Below, piece by piece: positions 1 through 9,244 of a stretch of DNA of 64,000 nt. Location of the stretch: NCBI RefSeq assembly GCF_016859125.1, contig NZ_CP069338.1, forward strand, positions 10,295,501-10,359,500, read 5' to 3'. A model generated the notes under the pieces. The model was given only the letters and a program-made list of their open reading frames with translations. It was not told where the DNA came from and did not search any database. Position numbers and translations under genes: made by a program. Source of the DNA: Archangium violaceum (lineage in GTDB: Bacteria; Myxococcota; Myxococcia; Myxococcales; Myxococcaceae). How positions within the stretch are numbered: the first letter of the stretch is position 1; each line of letters starts with the position of its first letter.

Positions 1-2
1 GC

Positions 3-380
<378 letters not shown>

Positions 381-384
381 GCGC

Positions 385-1326
385 ATGAGCCACTATTTCC
401 GGCAGGACTACCTCACCGTCCCCGATGGGGCGGCGCTGTACTACCAGGTGCAGGGCGAGGGCGAGCCGGGGATGGTGTTGTGCGACGGCCTGGGCTGCGA
501 CGGCTTCGTCTGGAAGTACCTGGCGCCCTATCTGGAGCAGCGCTACCGCGTGCTGCGCTGGCACTACCGGGGCCATGGCCGCTCGGGCCTTCCCCGGGAT
601 CGCGAGCGCATCGGAATGCTCTACACCTGCGACGATCTCAACCGGGTGATGGACGCCGCGGGCATCGACCAGGCCGTGCTCTTCGCCCACTCCATGGGCG
701 TGCAGGTGGCGCTCGAGTTCCACCGCCGCTACGCCCACCGCGTGAAGGGGCTCGTCCTCATCTGCGGCAGCTACGGCAACCCGCTCGACACCTTCCACGA
801 CGCCAACTGGCTCAAGCGGCTCTTCCCCCTCATCCGCCTCACCGTGGAGCGCTTTCCCCAGCCCGTCGCCCGGCTCACCCGCGCCCTGCTGAGCACCGAG
901 CTGGCCATGCAGGTGGCCCTCTCCGTGGAGCTCAACCGCTCGCTGCTCTCCAAGAGCGACCTCGTCCCCTACTTCACCCACCTGGCCAACATGGATCCGG
1001 TGGTCTTCGTGCGGACCCTGGAGTCCGCCTCCACCCACAGTGCGTGGGATCACCTGCCCCACGTGGACGTCCCCACCCTCATCATCGCGGGCGAGCGCGA
1101 CAAGTTCACCCCGGCGTGGCTCTCGCGGCGCATGGCCGCCCACATCCCCGACGCCGAGTTCATGATGGTGCCCCAGGGCACCCACGCCGCCCCCCTCGAG
1201 CACCGCGACCTGGTGGAGCTCCGGGTGGAGCGCTTCCTGCGCGAGCACCTGCCCGCCTCCCCTCCGGCCCCCTACCGGGAGGACAGGCTCGGCGTGCCGG
1301 ATGTCGTCTCTCCGCCCACCCGGTAG
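385..1326 (+). CDS. alpha/beta hydrolase fold protein
   Basis: About 313 residues with the alpha/beta hydrolase layout: a GLGCDG segment near the oxyanion hole, RGHGRS, the nucleophile elbow AHSMGVQ (Ser), a late Asp in GERDKFTP and the catalytic His in GTHAAP. The substrate cannot be told. Met at 385 (MSHYFRQDY) is preferred because an earlier in-frame ATG at 361 lies inside the upstream gene; neither has a clear ribosome site. It follows the sigma-54 activator closely on the same strand. No signal peptide is seen, so it is probably cytoplasmic. Confidence 0.8.
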   Translation: MSHYFRQDYLTVPDGAALYYQVQGEGEPGMVLCDGLGCDGFVWKYLAPYLEQRYRVLRWHYRGHGRSGLPRDRERIGMLYTCDDLNRVMDAAGIDQAVLFAHSMGVQVALEFHRRYAHRVKGLVLICGSYGNPLDTFHDANWLKRLFPLIRLTVERFPQPVARLTRALLSTELAMQVALSVELNRSLLSKSDLVPYFTHLANMDPVVFVRTLESASTHSAWDHLPHVDVPTLIIAGERDKFTPAWLSRRMAAHIPDAEFMMVPQGTHAAPLEHRDLVELRVERFLREHLPASPPAPYREDRLGVPDVVSPPTR

Positions 1327-1435
1327 GCGGGGAAACAGGGCCTCGCCCCTTTCTGTGCCCGCAACGAAGGCGTGAATTCCGGGGAGCCGCCCGAGGCGTT
1401 GGGCCGGCCGCCCGTGCACCTTTCTTCCAGCCACG

Positions 1436-1464
1436 TTGCAGGTGGAAGACCCACGGCATATAAG
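1436..1464 (+). promoter_or_regulatory. sigma-70-like promoter of typA
   Basis: TTGCAG (1436-1441) and TATAAG (1459-1464) are separated by exactly 17 bases in the 252-base gap before typA. They are close to the -35 and -10 consensus and about 115 bases upstream of the start codon. The assignment is by consensus only. Confidence 0.5.
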
Positions 1465-1578
1465 CGCCCGCCCTCCGCGTTCCTGTGAGGTTCACACAGG
1501 GTCCCCTACGCGGGGCCTGGGCGCCTTTGCCCCCTTCACGATTTTCATCGCCGGTTCAAGCCCGGCACGCCTCGCCTA

Positions 1579-3420
1579 ATGATTGCTCGAGAGAACATCC
1601 GCAACGTCGCCATCGTCGCTCACGTCGACCACGGCAAGACCACCCTCGTCGACCACATGCTCCGCCAGGCGGGCATCTTCCGCACCAATGAAGCCGTCAC
1701 CGAGCGGGTGATGGACTCGAACGACCTCGAGCGCGAGAAGGGCATCACCATTCTCGCGAAGAACACCGCCGTCACCTACAAGGGCAAGCAGATCAACATC
1801 ATCGACACCCCGGGCCACGCGGACTTCGGCGGTGAGGTGGAGCGCGGTCTGCGCCTGGTGGACGGAGTCATCCTCCTGGTCGACGCGGCCGAAGGTCCCC
1901 TGCCCCAGACGCGCTTCGTGCTCAGCAAGGCGCTGGGCATGGGCCTGAAGACGGTGCTCGTCATCAACAAGATCGACCGCCAGGACGCCCGCCCCAAGGA
2001 GATCCTGGATCAGGTCTACTCGCTCTACATCGACCTGGGCGCGGACGAGCACCAGCTCGAGTTCCCCGTGCTCTACACGATCGCCCGCCAGGGCCAGAGC
2101 TCGACCTCGCTGGAGCAGCCGGGCAAGAACCTGGAGCCGCTGTTCGAGGCCATCCTCTCGCACATCTCGCCTCCGCCGGCGCCGACCCAGGAGCAGTTGC
2201 AGCTGCTGGTGGCCAACCTGGACTATGACGACTACGTGGGCCGCCTCGCGGTGGGCCGCGTGCAGGCCGGCCGCCTCGCGCCGAACATGCCCGTGGCGGT
2301 GATGCGTGACGGTGGCAAGATCGAGCAGGGCAAGATCGTGAAGCTCTACGGCTTCCAGGGTCTCAAGCGCACGGAGATCGCGGACGCCGGCCCCGGAGAG
2401 ATCGTCTCCATCGCGGGCATCGAGGCCATCTCCATCGGCGACACCATCGCCGACGTGGAGAAGCCGGTGGCGCTGCCGCGCATCACCGTGGACGAGCCCA
2501 CGATGATGATGATCTTCAAGGTCAACGACGGGCCGCTGGCGGGCAAGGAGGGCAAGTACGTCACCAGCCGCAACCTGCGCGAGCGCCTGTACCGTGAGGC
2601 CTACCGGAACGTGTCCATCCGCGTGGAGGACACGGAGACGCCGGACGCCTTCCGCGTGGTGGGCCGTGGCGAGCTCCAGCTGGCGGTCATCATCGAGACG
2701 ATGCGCCGCGAGGGCTACGAGCTGACGGCCTCCAACCCGGAGCCGGTGACGAAGACGATCGACGGCGTGCTGCACGAGCCGATGGAGCTGATGTTCTGCG
2801 ACGTGCCCGAGGGCAGCGTGGGCGCGGTGACGGAGCGCCTGGGGCCTCGCAAGGGCCGCATGACGGACATGTCGCAGCTGGGCGGCGGGCGCACGCGCCT
2901 GGTGTTCCGCATTCCGGCGCGCGGCCTCATCGGCTTCCGCTCGGAGTTCCTCACCATCACGCGTGGTGAGGGCATCATGAGCAGCCAGTTCGACGGCTAC
3001 GAGCCGTGGTTCGGCTACATCCCCAAGCGGGCCAACGGCGCGATCGTGTCGGACCGCCTGGGCGAGACGGTGCCCTACGCGCTCTTCAGCATCCAGGAGC
3101 GTGGCCACCTCTTCGTGGGTCCTGGCGTGACGATCTACGAGGGGATGATCATCGGCGAGCACGTGCACCCGTCGGAGCTGAACGTCAACGCGTGCCGCGA
3201 GAAGAAGCTGACGAACATCCGCGCCGCGGGCCGCGACGAGAACGTCATCCTCACGCCTCCGCGCGAGATGGGGTTGGAGAAGGCGCTCGAGTGGATCGCC
3301 GACGACGAGCTGGTGGAGGTGACGCCGAAGTCGGTGCGCATGCGCAAGAAGGCGCTGAGCTCGGGCGAGCGTTACCGGGCCGAGCGTGATCGCAAGCGCG
3401 AGGAGCGCGGCGAGGCGTAG
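1579..3420 (+). CDS. typA: ribosome-associated GTPase TypA/BipA
   Basis: A 613-residue translational GTPase of the EF-G/LepA/BipA superfamily. Its G motifs are [10 protein letters not shown] (G1), EKGITI (G2), DTPGH (G3) and NKIDR (G4), followed by domain II, the EF-G-like alpha/beta domains ([21 protein letters not shown]) and the BipA C-terminal domain ending in a basic tail. Family members bind the ribosome and act in 50S assembly and stress or cold adaptation. The length is normal for the family. Start ATG 1579 gives the canonical [19 protein letters not shown] start. It is preceded by its own promoter-like sequence and followed by a dispersed palindromic repeat. Confidence 0.95.
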   Translation: MIARENIRNVAIVAHVDHGKTTLVDHMLRQAGIFRTNEAVTERVMDSNDLEREKGITILAKNTAVTYKGKQINIIDTPGHADFGGEVERGLRLVDGVILLVDAAEGPLPQTRFVLSKALGMGLKTVLVINKIDRQDARPKEILDQVYSLYIDLGADEHQLEFPVLYTIARQGQSSTSLEQPGKNLEPLFEAILSHISPPPAPTQEQLQLLVANLDYDDYVGRLAVGRVQAGRLAPNMPVAVMRDGGKIEQGKIVKLYGFQGLKRTEIADAGPGEIVSIAGIEAISIGDTIADVEKPVALPRITVDEPTMMMIFKVNDGPLAGKEGKYVTSRNLRERLYREAYRNVSIRVEDTETPDAFRVVGRGELQLAVIIETMRREGYELTASNPEPVTKTIDGVLHEPMELMFCDVPEGSVGAVTERLGPRKGRMTDMSQLGGGRTRLVFRIPARGLIGFRSEFLTITRGEGIMSSQFDGYEPWFGYIPKRANGAIVSDRLGETVPYALFSIQERGHLFVGPGVTIYEGMIIGEHVHPSELNVNACREKKLTNIRAAGRDENVILTPPREMGLEKALEWIADDELVEVTPKSVRMRKKALSSGERYRAERDRKREERGEA

Positions 3421-3453
3421 TCCACCAACCAGCTGGGGAGAGGGAACCAACCC

Positions 3454-3488
3454 CCCTCTCCCTCCGGGAGAGGGCCGGGGTGAGGGTC
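3454..3488 (+). repeat. dispersed palindromic intergenic repeat, copy 1
   Basis: The palindrome CCCTCTCCC-TCC-GGGAGAGGG is followed by CCGGGGTGAGGGTC. The same unit, inverted and with three base changes, occurs at 52327-52361. This kind of repeat is common between genes of many GC-rich proteobacteria. Here it sits just after typA and could also serve as a terminator hairpin. Confidence 0.7.
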
Positions 3489-3571
3489 TGTGGACCCCCA
3501 TCCGCGGCCCTCTCGGCGTTCGAGGGACTGCCCCTGCGGAACGGCGACGATCCGGTTAGAAGAAGGGTTCG

Positions 3572-4660
3572 ATGTCCAGCCGAGCCCGATTCCGGAGCCG
3601 CTTCCAGTTGCTCGCGGCCGTCCTCGTCACCGTGGTCCAGCTCCCAGCAGTGCTCTGGCTCTGTTGGCACACCCGCACGCCCGTGCCGGCGCTCGTGGCG
3701 GTGCTGGTCTCTCCACCGTACCTGCGCCAGCTCCACGCGCCCTGGGCGACCACGGAGCCCGCGCTCTCCACCTACCTGGCGCTGGGCTGGTGGGCGGCGT
3801 GCGCGGTGTTCGACGTGCTCATGATTCCCGCCGCGCTGGCGGTGCGGGCGGGCGTGCCCTTCGGGGCGGCCTGGGGCCTGGCCGGAGCCATCGCGCTGGT
3901 GATGGGGGTGGACACGGTGCTCGGCCGGCCGAGGCTGCGCCGACGGGTGGTGCGCATCGAGGGCCTGCCTCCAGAGTTGGACGGCTACCGCATCGGCCAG
4001 CTCTCCGACGTCCACTGCGGCCCGTACGCGTCCGAGAAACGGGTGACCTCGTGGGTGGCGCGCCTCAACACGCTCGATCTGGACCTGGTGACCGTCACGG
4101 GTGATCTGATCACCCACGGCTCATCACACGTGGAAGCGGTCGCTCGGGCGCTCGGCGGCTTGCGTGCGAGGGACGGCGCCTTCGCCTGCATGGGAAACCA
4201 CGACTACTTCACGGACGGAGAGCACCTGGTGCGGCTGCTGAGGCGCAACGGCCTCACCGTGCTGCGCAACGAGGGAGAAGTCATCGAGCGGGGCGGTGCC
4301 CGCCTCTACGTCGCGGGCGTCGACGACACCTGGACCTCGCGCGATGACCTGGACCGGGCCCTGGCGGCGCGGCCGGAGGGAGCCCCGACGGTCCTGCTCG
4401 CGCATGATCCGGACCTCTTCCCGGAGGCGGAGGCCCGCGGGGTCGAGCTGACGCTCTCGGGCCACACCCATGGCGGCCAGCTCGGCGTCCCGGGCGTCCC
4501 CCGACTCTCGCTGGGGCGGTTCGTCACCGTCTGGGTGGCGGGGCTGTACCGGAAGGGCCGCTCGTGGCTCTATGTGAACCGCGGTGCTGGCACCACGGGC
4601 CCACCCGCGCGCCTGGGTGCTCCGGCGGAGCTGGCGGTCATCACCCTGCGTCGAGCCTGA
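3572..4660 (+). CDS. membrane-anchored metallophosphoesterase (YkuE-like)
   Basis: 362 residues. The N-terminal third has several hydrophobic segments (about residues 10-120). The calcineurin-like phosphoesterase domain follows, with all metal-binding blocks: LSDVHCG, GDLITHG, GNHDYF, LLAHDPD and SGHTHGGQ. Family members hydrolyse phosphoester bonds with a dinuclear metal centre; the substrate is unknown. ATG 3572 has an AGAAGG ribosome site 5 bases upstream. It stands alone between the repeat after typA and the amidohydrolase gene. Confidence 0.88.
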   Translation: MSSRARFRSRFQLLAAVLVTVVQLPAVLWLCWHTRTPVPALVAVLVSPPYLRQLHAPWATTEPALSTYLALGWWAACAVFDVLMIPAALAVRAGVPFGAAWGLAGAIALVMGVDTVLGRPRLRRRVVRIEGLPPELDGYRIGQLSDVHCGPYASEKRVTSWVARLNTLDLDLVTVTGDLITHGSSHVEAVARALGGLRARDGAFACMGNHDYFTDGEHLVRLLRRNGLTVLRNEGEVIERGGARLYVAGVDDTWTSRDDLDRALAARPEGAPTVLLAHDPDLFPEAEARGVELTLSGHTHGGQLGVPGVPRLSLGRFVTVWVAGLYRKGRSWLYVNRGAGTTGPPARLGAPAELAVITLRRA

Positions 4661-4780
4661 GCACGGGATGCGGCTCGCCCGCGAAGGCCTCCATCGGCCG
4701 GAAGGCGCCCGGTCTTGCGCTTCCCACGCTGTGCTTGCCAGAGTCCCGCCCGTCCGCCTTCGAATGGAGGAGCCCTCTCG

Positions 4781-5812
4781 GTGAAAGTCGCTCATTCCCC
4801 CCTGCATGCCCGCCACGACGGTGGCAAGGAACTCCACCGTGGCGAGCTGGTGCCGTGCTTCGAGATGCCGGTGCGCGCCGACTACATCCTGAAGGCGCTG
4901 GAACGCGCGGGCTTCGACATGAGCGAGCCACGCCCGTTCGCGTACGAGTCGCTCCTGCGTGTCCACGACGCCCACTTCGTCGAGTTCCTGCGCACCGCCC
5001 ACGACGAGTGGCGGGCGGCCGGCAAGGAAGGCTTCATGCTGCCGAGCGGCTTCCCCGCCCGGAGCCTGCGCCGTGACCACATCCCCTCCGGCATCAACGG
5101 CAAGATGGGCTACTACGCCTTCGACGCCAGCACGCCGATCGTCGAGGGCACGTGGGAGGCCGCGTTCGCCGCCGCCCGGTGCGCCCTGACCGCCGCGGCC
5201 TGGGTCACCGAGGGCGAAAAGAGCGCTTATGCCCTGTGCCGCCCGCCAGGACACCACGCGGGGCACGCCCTGTACGGCGGCTACTGCTTCCTCAACAACG
5301 CCGCGTTGGCGGCGCAGTACCTGCGCGATCACGGCTTCGCGCGGGTGGCGGTGCTGGACGTGGACTACCACCACGGCAACGGCACCCAGGACATCTTCTG
5401 GGAGCGTTCGGACGTGCTGTTCGTGTCCATCCACGGCTCCCCGGAGACCGAGTACCCCTACTTCCTCGGCTATGCGGACGAGCGCGGAGCAGGAGCGGGC
5501 GAGGGCTACACCCGCAACTTCCCGCTGCCCCGAGGCACCACCTGGAAGGAGTACAGCACCACCCTGTCCGCGGCGATGGATGTCATCGGCGGGTTCTCGC
5601 CCGACGCCCTGGTGGTGTCGCTCGGCGTCGATACCTACGAGAACGACCCGATCAGCGCCTTCAAGCTCGCCACCCCGCACTACCCGCTGATGGGGCAGCG
5701 CCTGGCCGAGCTGAAGCTGCCCACGGTGTTCGTGCAGGAAGGCGGTTACGCGGTGGACGACATCGGGACCAACGTCGCCGGAGTGCTGGAAGGCTTCCTG
5801 AGCAGGCGCTAA
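4781..5812 (+). CDS. aphA: acetylpolyamine amidohydrolase (histone-deacetylase superfamily)
   Basis: A 343-residue zinc hydrolase. Its sequence (HRGELVPCFE, CRPPGHHAGH, VLDVDYHHGNGTQD, SLGVDTYENDP, QEGGYAV) follows the acetylpolyamine amidohydrolase of Mycoplana ramosa rather than eukaryote-type deacetylases. With start GTG 4781 the catalytic His158/His159 and zinc ligands Asp195/His197 fall at the same numbers as in that enzyme. This supports the start, as does a GGAGG ribosome site about 10 bases before it. It would remove acetyl groups from acetylputrescine-type substrates. The next gene begins 12 bases after its stop. Confidence 0.88.
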   Translation: MKVAHSPLHARHDGGKELHRGELVPCFEMPVRADYILKALERAGFDMSEPRPFAYESLLRVHDAHFVEFLRTAHDEWRAAGKEGFMLPSGFPARSLRRDHIPSGINGKMGYYAFDASTPIVEGTWEAAFAAARCALTAAAWVTEGEKSAYALCRPPGHHAGHALYGGYCFLNNAALAAQYLRDHGFARVAVLDVDYHHGNGTQDIFWERSDVLFVSIHGSPETEYPYFLGYADERGAGAGEGYTRNFPLPRGTTWKEYSTTLSAAMDVIGGFSPDALVVSLGVDTYENDPISAFKLATPHYPLMGQRLAELKLPTVFVQEGGYAVDDIGTNVAGVLEGFLSRR

Positions 5813-5824
5813 GAGACACTGATC

Positions 5825-6547
5825 ATGGGACGCATTTTCGAAACCCGCAAGACCACGATGTTCGCCCGCTGGAACAAGATGGCGAAGATGTTCACGCGGA
5901 TCAGCAAGGACATCGCCATCGCCGTGAAGGCCGGCGGCCCCAGCCCGGACAACAACCCGGCCCTCCGCCGAGCGCTGCAGAACGCCCGCGCCGCGAACAT
6001 GCCGAAGGACAAGGTCGAGGCCGCCATCAAGCGCGCCAGCGGCCAGGACGCGAAGGACTACGACGTCGTCCTCTACGAGGGCTACGGGCCGCACGGCATC
6101 GCCATCCTCGTGGAGACCGCGACCGACAACGTGGTGCGGACCGTGGCCAACGTCCGCATGCACTTCAAGGACGGCGGCGGCAACCTGGGCACCACCGGCA
6201 GCGTCAACTACCTCTTCCAGCGCATGGGCGTCTTCCGCCTGGCGCCCGAGGGGTTGGACCTCGAGGCGCTCGAGCTGGACCTCATCGACCATGGGCTGCA
6301 GGAGATGGGGGAAGGCACCGGCGAGAAGGGCGAGAAGCAGATCATCATCCGCTGCGCCTTCAACGACTTCGGGCAGCTCCAGTCCGCCATCGAGGCCCGG
6401 GGGCTCACGCCCCTCTCCTCGGAGTCCGAGTACATCGCGCAGAACCTCATCGAGCTGCCCGAGGACAAGGCCAACGAGGTCCTCGAGGTCGTGGACGCGC
6501 TCGAGCAGGACGAGGACGTGCAGCGCGTCTTCCACAACCTCGGCTGA
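5825..6547 (+). CDS. YebC/PmpR-family protein (TACO1 family)
   Basis: 240 residues, full length for the family. The N-terminal block has [33 protein letters not shown] and [14 protein letters not shown], followed by [14 protein letters not shown] and [16 protein letters not shown]. YebC proteins were described as transcriptional regulators (PmpR) and more recently as translation factors acting on ribosomes stalled at proline stretches. The gene lies 12 bases downstream of the amidohydrolase and is probably co-transcribed with it. Confidence 0.9.
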   Translation: MGRIFETRKTTMFARWNKMAKMFTRISKDIAIAVKAGGPSPDNNPALRRALQNARAANMPKDKVEAAIKRASGQDAKDYDVVLYEGYGPHGIAILVETATDNVVRTVANVRMHFKDGGGNLGTTGSVNYLFQRMGVFRLAPEGLDLEALELDLIDHGLQEMGEGTGEKGEKQIIIRCAFNDFGQLQSAIEARGLTPLSSESEYIAQNLIELPEDKANEVLEVVDALEQDEDVQRVFHNLG

Positions 6548-6579
6548 GGGGGCCGTACCGGGGGACGAACGGCCCCCTC
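6546..6579. terminator. hairpin between convergent genes
   Basis: GAGGGGGCCG (6546-6555) and CGGCCCCCTC (6570-6579) form a perfect 10-base stem with a 14-base loop. It sits between the end of the YebC gene and the end of the opposing monooxygenase gene. It has no T-tract but is placed to stop both transcripts. Confidence 0.6.
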
Positions 6580-6597
6580 ACCCGGTAGGAAGCGGAA

Positions 6598-7722
6598 TCA
6601 GATGGGCTGGGCGATGACTTCCAGCATCTTCTTCACGATTCCGCTCCGATCGGCGTGGGACGCGCCCTGCATCTCCCATTCGCCGATCTGGATCGCGCTC
6701 TCCACGATGAACTTGCAGCGCTCGTAACGCCGCTGCATGAAGCGCGACAGGAGCGCCTCCACCGGAGCGTCCTCCGCGAGGAGCTCCGAGAGCACCACGG
6801 CATCCTCGACGGCCATGCCCGCTCCCTGAGAGATGTGCGGCGTCATCGCATGGGCCGCATCGCCGATCAGCACCACCCTGCCCCGGTACCAGGACTCGGG
6901 AACGAAGATCACCTCCATGGGCTTGTAGACGACCTGCTTCGGGTCGGTGATCCGCTCTCGCAGCTGGCCGATGAGCCCGCCGAACTCCTTCAGGCGATCC
7001 CTCATGAGCTCCGCGAGCTGCTCCTCCGGCACTCTCGGGTTGCCAGGCTCCGAGGACGTCACGAACATGTACATCAGTTCCTGGGAGAGGGGGCAGAGCC
7101 CGGAGTTGTGATGGTGCCCGTAGTAGACCGCCAGATGGTCGAGCTCGGGTGGGCGCGGGAAGTTGTGGCGGAAGACGGCCTGTCCCGTGAAGCGCGGCTT
7201 CAGCTCCTTTCCAAAGACCATGCTCCGGACCTTGGAGTAGAGCCCGTCGGCACCCACGACGAGGTCGTACCGGCCCCGCGTGCCATCGGTGAACATGACC
7301 GACACGCCATCGGGGTCCTGCTCGAGGTGCTCGATGGTGAGGCCCAGGCGGATGGTGGTCCCCTTCTCCGCGGCCGTGGCGCTGAGCACCTGGTGGAGGG
7401 CGATCCGGGAGATGCCCAGGTTGGCCGGGTACTCCGGTCCCGCCGCGCGCTCCCCGGGCAGCATCCGCTGAAACACACCCTCCGCCGTGTAGTGGCCCAT
7501 GCTCTCGTACGCGAACCCCGCGTCGAGAATGCGGTCGACCAGACCCAGCTGGGCCATGGCCCGGATGGCATTGCATTGCAGGATGATGCCGACACCGTAG
7601 ACGGTCCACTCCTGCTTGACCTCGACGAGGTCGACCTCGATGCCACGGTTCCTCAGACCCGAGGCCAACGAGAGTCCGCCGATACCACCACCCACAATCA
7701 ATACCTTGCGTACACGGGCCAT
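6598..7722 (-). CDS. FAD-dependent aromatic monooxygenase, copy 1
   Basis: 374 residues of the single-component flavin hydroxylase family (salicylate or 6-hydroxynicotinate hydroxylase-like). GGGIGGLSLASGLRNRG binds FAD at the N-terminus, ADGLYSKVR is the DG motif and GRVVLIGDAAHAMTP is the GD motif. It would add one oxygen to an aromatic ring using NAD(P)H and O2; the substrate is unknown. ATG 7722 has a clear AGGAGG site. It is nearly identical, without gaps, to the protein encoded at 8099-9223, so the two are a tandem duplication with a broken cupin gene between them. It is the last gene of the minus-strand cluster. Confidence 0.85.
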   Translation of the reverse strand: MARVRKVLIVGGGIGGLSLASGLRNRGIEVDLVEVKQEWTVYGVGIILQCNAIRAMAQLGLVDRILDAGFAYESMGHYTAEGVFQRMLPGERAAGPEYPANLGISRIALHQVLSATAAEKGTTIRLGLTIEHLEQDPDGVSVMFTDGTRGRYDLVVGADGLYSKVRSMVFGKELKPRFTGQAVFRHNFPRPPELDHLAVYYGHHHNSGLCPLSQELMYMFVTSSEPGNPRVPEEQLAELMRDRLKEFGGLIGQLRERITDPKQVVYKPMEVIFVPESWYRGRVVLIGDAAHAMTPHISQGAGMAVEDAVVLSELLAEDAPVEALLSRFMQRRYERCKFIVESAIQIGEWEMQGASHADRSGIVKKMLEVIAQPI

Positions 7723-7818
7723 TTCAGATGCCTCCTGTCGAGCAGGGCGTGTGCCCCCATTTGCTCGTCGAAGGCACCATGGCACTTCAGGGGGGCTGGG
7801 GCAGGACGAACAGCATCC

Positions 7819-8086
7819 TCACTCGGTGAGAATGCGTACGTCCGAGAAATTTCCGCCGCCCCTCGTCCTGGCGTGGAACGCGCCCAGGAAGATGAACGCC
7901 ATCCGGCAGGAGCTCGCCTTCGCCCTCGAGCGCTGCGGGCGTGCTCATCGTCGCCCAGATCTCATGGAAGGCCAGCCCCGGAATCTCCTTCGCACGAATA
8001 ACGACGGGAGGGGTACCGTCGGAAACCACGATCGACCTTCCCTGTGCATCATGACCGGTCACGACGCGACGAACGGGGAATGTCAT
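7819..8086 (-). pseudogene. cupin-family gene remnant with internal deletion
   Basis: Reading from ATG 8086 (AAAGGA site upstream), the first 45 or so residues (MTFPVRRVVTGHDAQGRSIV ... FHEIWATMSTPA) match the start of small cupin proteins found in catabolic operons. The cupin barrel is missing. In another frame, and directly afterwards, comes SSCRMAFIFLGAF, which resembles the usual C-terminal CRMAFVLIDA end of the same family; that frame stops at 7819. The parsimonious reading is an internal deletion joining the two ends out of frame. The open frame from 8086 continues to 7787 with meaningless sequence. Family assignment is from memory of its pattern. Confidence 0.6.
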
Positions 8087-8098
8087 TGGCAATTCCTT

Positions 8099-9223
8099 TC
8101 AAATGGGCTGGGCCGTGACATCCATCATCTTCTTCACGATCCCGGTCCGGTCGGCGTTGGACGCGCCCTGCATCTCCCAGTCACCGATCTGGATCGAGCT
8201 CTCCACGATGAACTTGCAGCGCTCGTAGCGCCGCCGCACGAAGCGGGACAGGAGCGCCTCCACGGGTGCGTCCTCCGCGAGGAGCTCCGAGAGCACCACG
8301 GCGTCCTCGATGGCCATGCCCGCCCCCTGCCCGAGGTGCGGCGTCGTCGCATGCACGGCATCACCAATCAACACCACCCTCCCCCGGTACCAGGGCTCGG
8401 GGACGAAGATCACCTCCATGGGCTTGTAGACGACCTGCTTCGGGTCGGTGATCCGCTCTCGCAGCTGGCCAATGAGCCCGCCGAACTCCTTCAGGCGATC
8501 CCTCATGAGCTCCGCGAGCCTGTCCTCCGGCATCCACGGGTTCCCGGGCTCCGAGGAGGTCACGAACAGATACATCAGATCGTTGGAGAGGGGGCAGAGC
8601 CCGGCGTTGTGATGACGCCCATAGAAGGCCGCCAGATGGTCGATCTCGGGCGCGCGCGGGAAGTTGTGGCGGAAGACGGCCTGTCCCGTGAAGCGTGGCT
8701 TCAGTTCCTTCCCGAAGACCATGGTCCGGACCTTGGAGAAGAGCCCGTCAGCACCCACCACGAGGTCGTACCGGCCCCGCGTGCCGTCGGTGAACGTCAC
8801 CGACACGCCCTCGGGGTCTTGAGCCAGGTGCTCGACGGTGAGGCCCAGGCGGATGGAGGTCCCCCTCTCCGCGGCCGTGGAGCTGAGCACCTGATGGAGG
8901 GCCAGCCGGGAAATGCCCAGGTTGGCCGGGTACTCCGGCCCCGCCGCGCGCACTCCGGGCAACATCTGCAGAAGGTCACCCGCAGCCGTGTAGAGCCCTA
9001 CATTCTCGTAGGCGAATCCCGCGCCGAGAAAGCGGTCGGCCAGCCCCAGCTGGGCCATGGCCCGGATGACGTTGCATTGCTGGATGATGCCGACGCCGTA
9101 GACCGTCCACTCCTGCTTGACCTCGACGAGGTCGACCTCGATGCCACGGTTCCGCAGGCCCGAAGCCAACGAGAGTCCGCCGATTCCACCACCCACAATC
9201 AAAACCTTGCGCACACTGGCCAT
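8099..9223 (-). CDS. FAD-dependent aromatic monooxygenase, copy 2
   Basis: 374 residues, a close paralogue of the enzyme at 6598-7722 along its full length and with the same FAD motifs (GGGIGGLSLASG, ADGLFSKVR, GRVVLIGDAVHATTP). One visible difference is GDAVHATTPHLGQGAG against GDAAHAMTPHISQGAG in copy 1, within the flavin-site helix. Start ATG 9223 is preceded by AAGGAGA. It lies 21 bases after the amidohydrolase stop, as part of one minus-strand operon running from about 12.8 kb to 6.6 kb. Confidence 0.85.
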   Translation of the reverse strand: MASVRKVLIVGGGIGGLSLASGLRNRGIEVDLVEVKQEWTVYGVGIIQQCNVIRAMAQLGLADRFLGAGFAYENVGLYTAAGDLLQMLPGVRAAGPEYPANLGISRLALHQVLSSTAAERGTSIRLGLTVEHLAQDPEGVSVTFTDGTRGRYDLVVGADGLFSKVRTMVFGKELKPRFTGQAVFRHNFPRAPEIDHLAAFYGRHHNAGLCPLSNDLMYLFVTSSEPGNPWMPEDRLAELMRDRLKEFGGLIGQLRERITDPKQVVYKPMEVIFVPEPWYRGRVVLIGDAVHATTPHLGQGAGMAIEDAVVLSELLAEDAPVEALLSRFVRRRYERCKFIVESSIQIGDWEMQGASNADRTGIVKKMMDVTAQPI

Positions 9224-9244
9224 CTTGGATGTCTCCTTGGCTCT

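Noticed and set aside
1576..3501. A 641-codon minus-strand frame opposite typA
   Set aside because: typA on the plus strand is unambiguous; the opposite frame is rich in His, Arg and Ala with no motifs.
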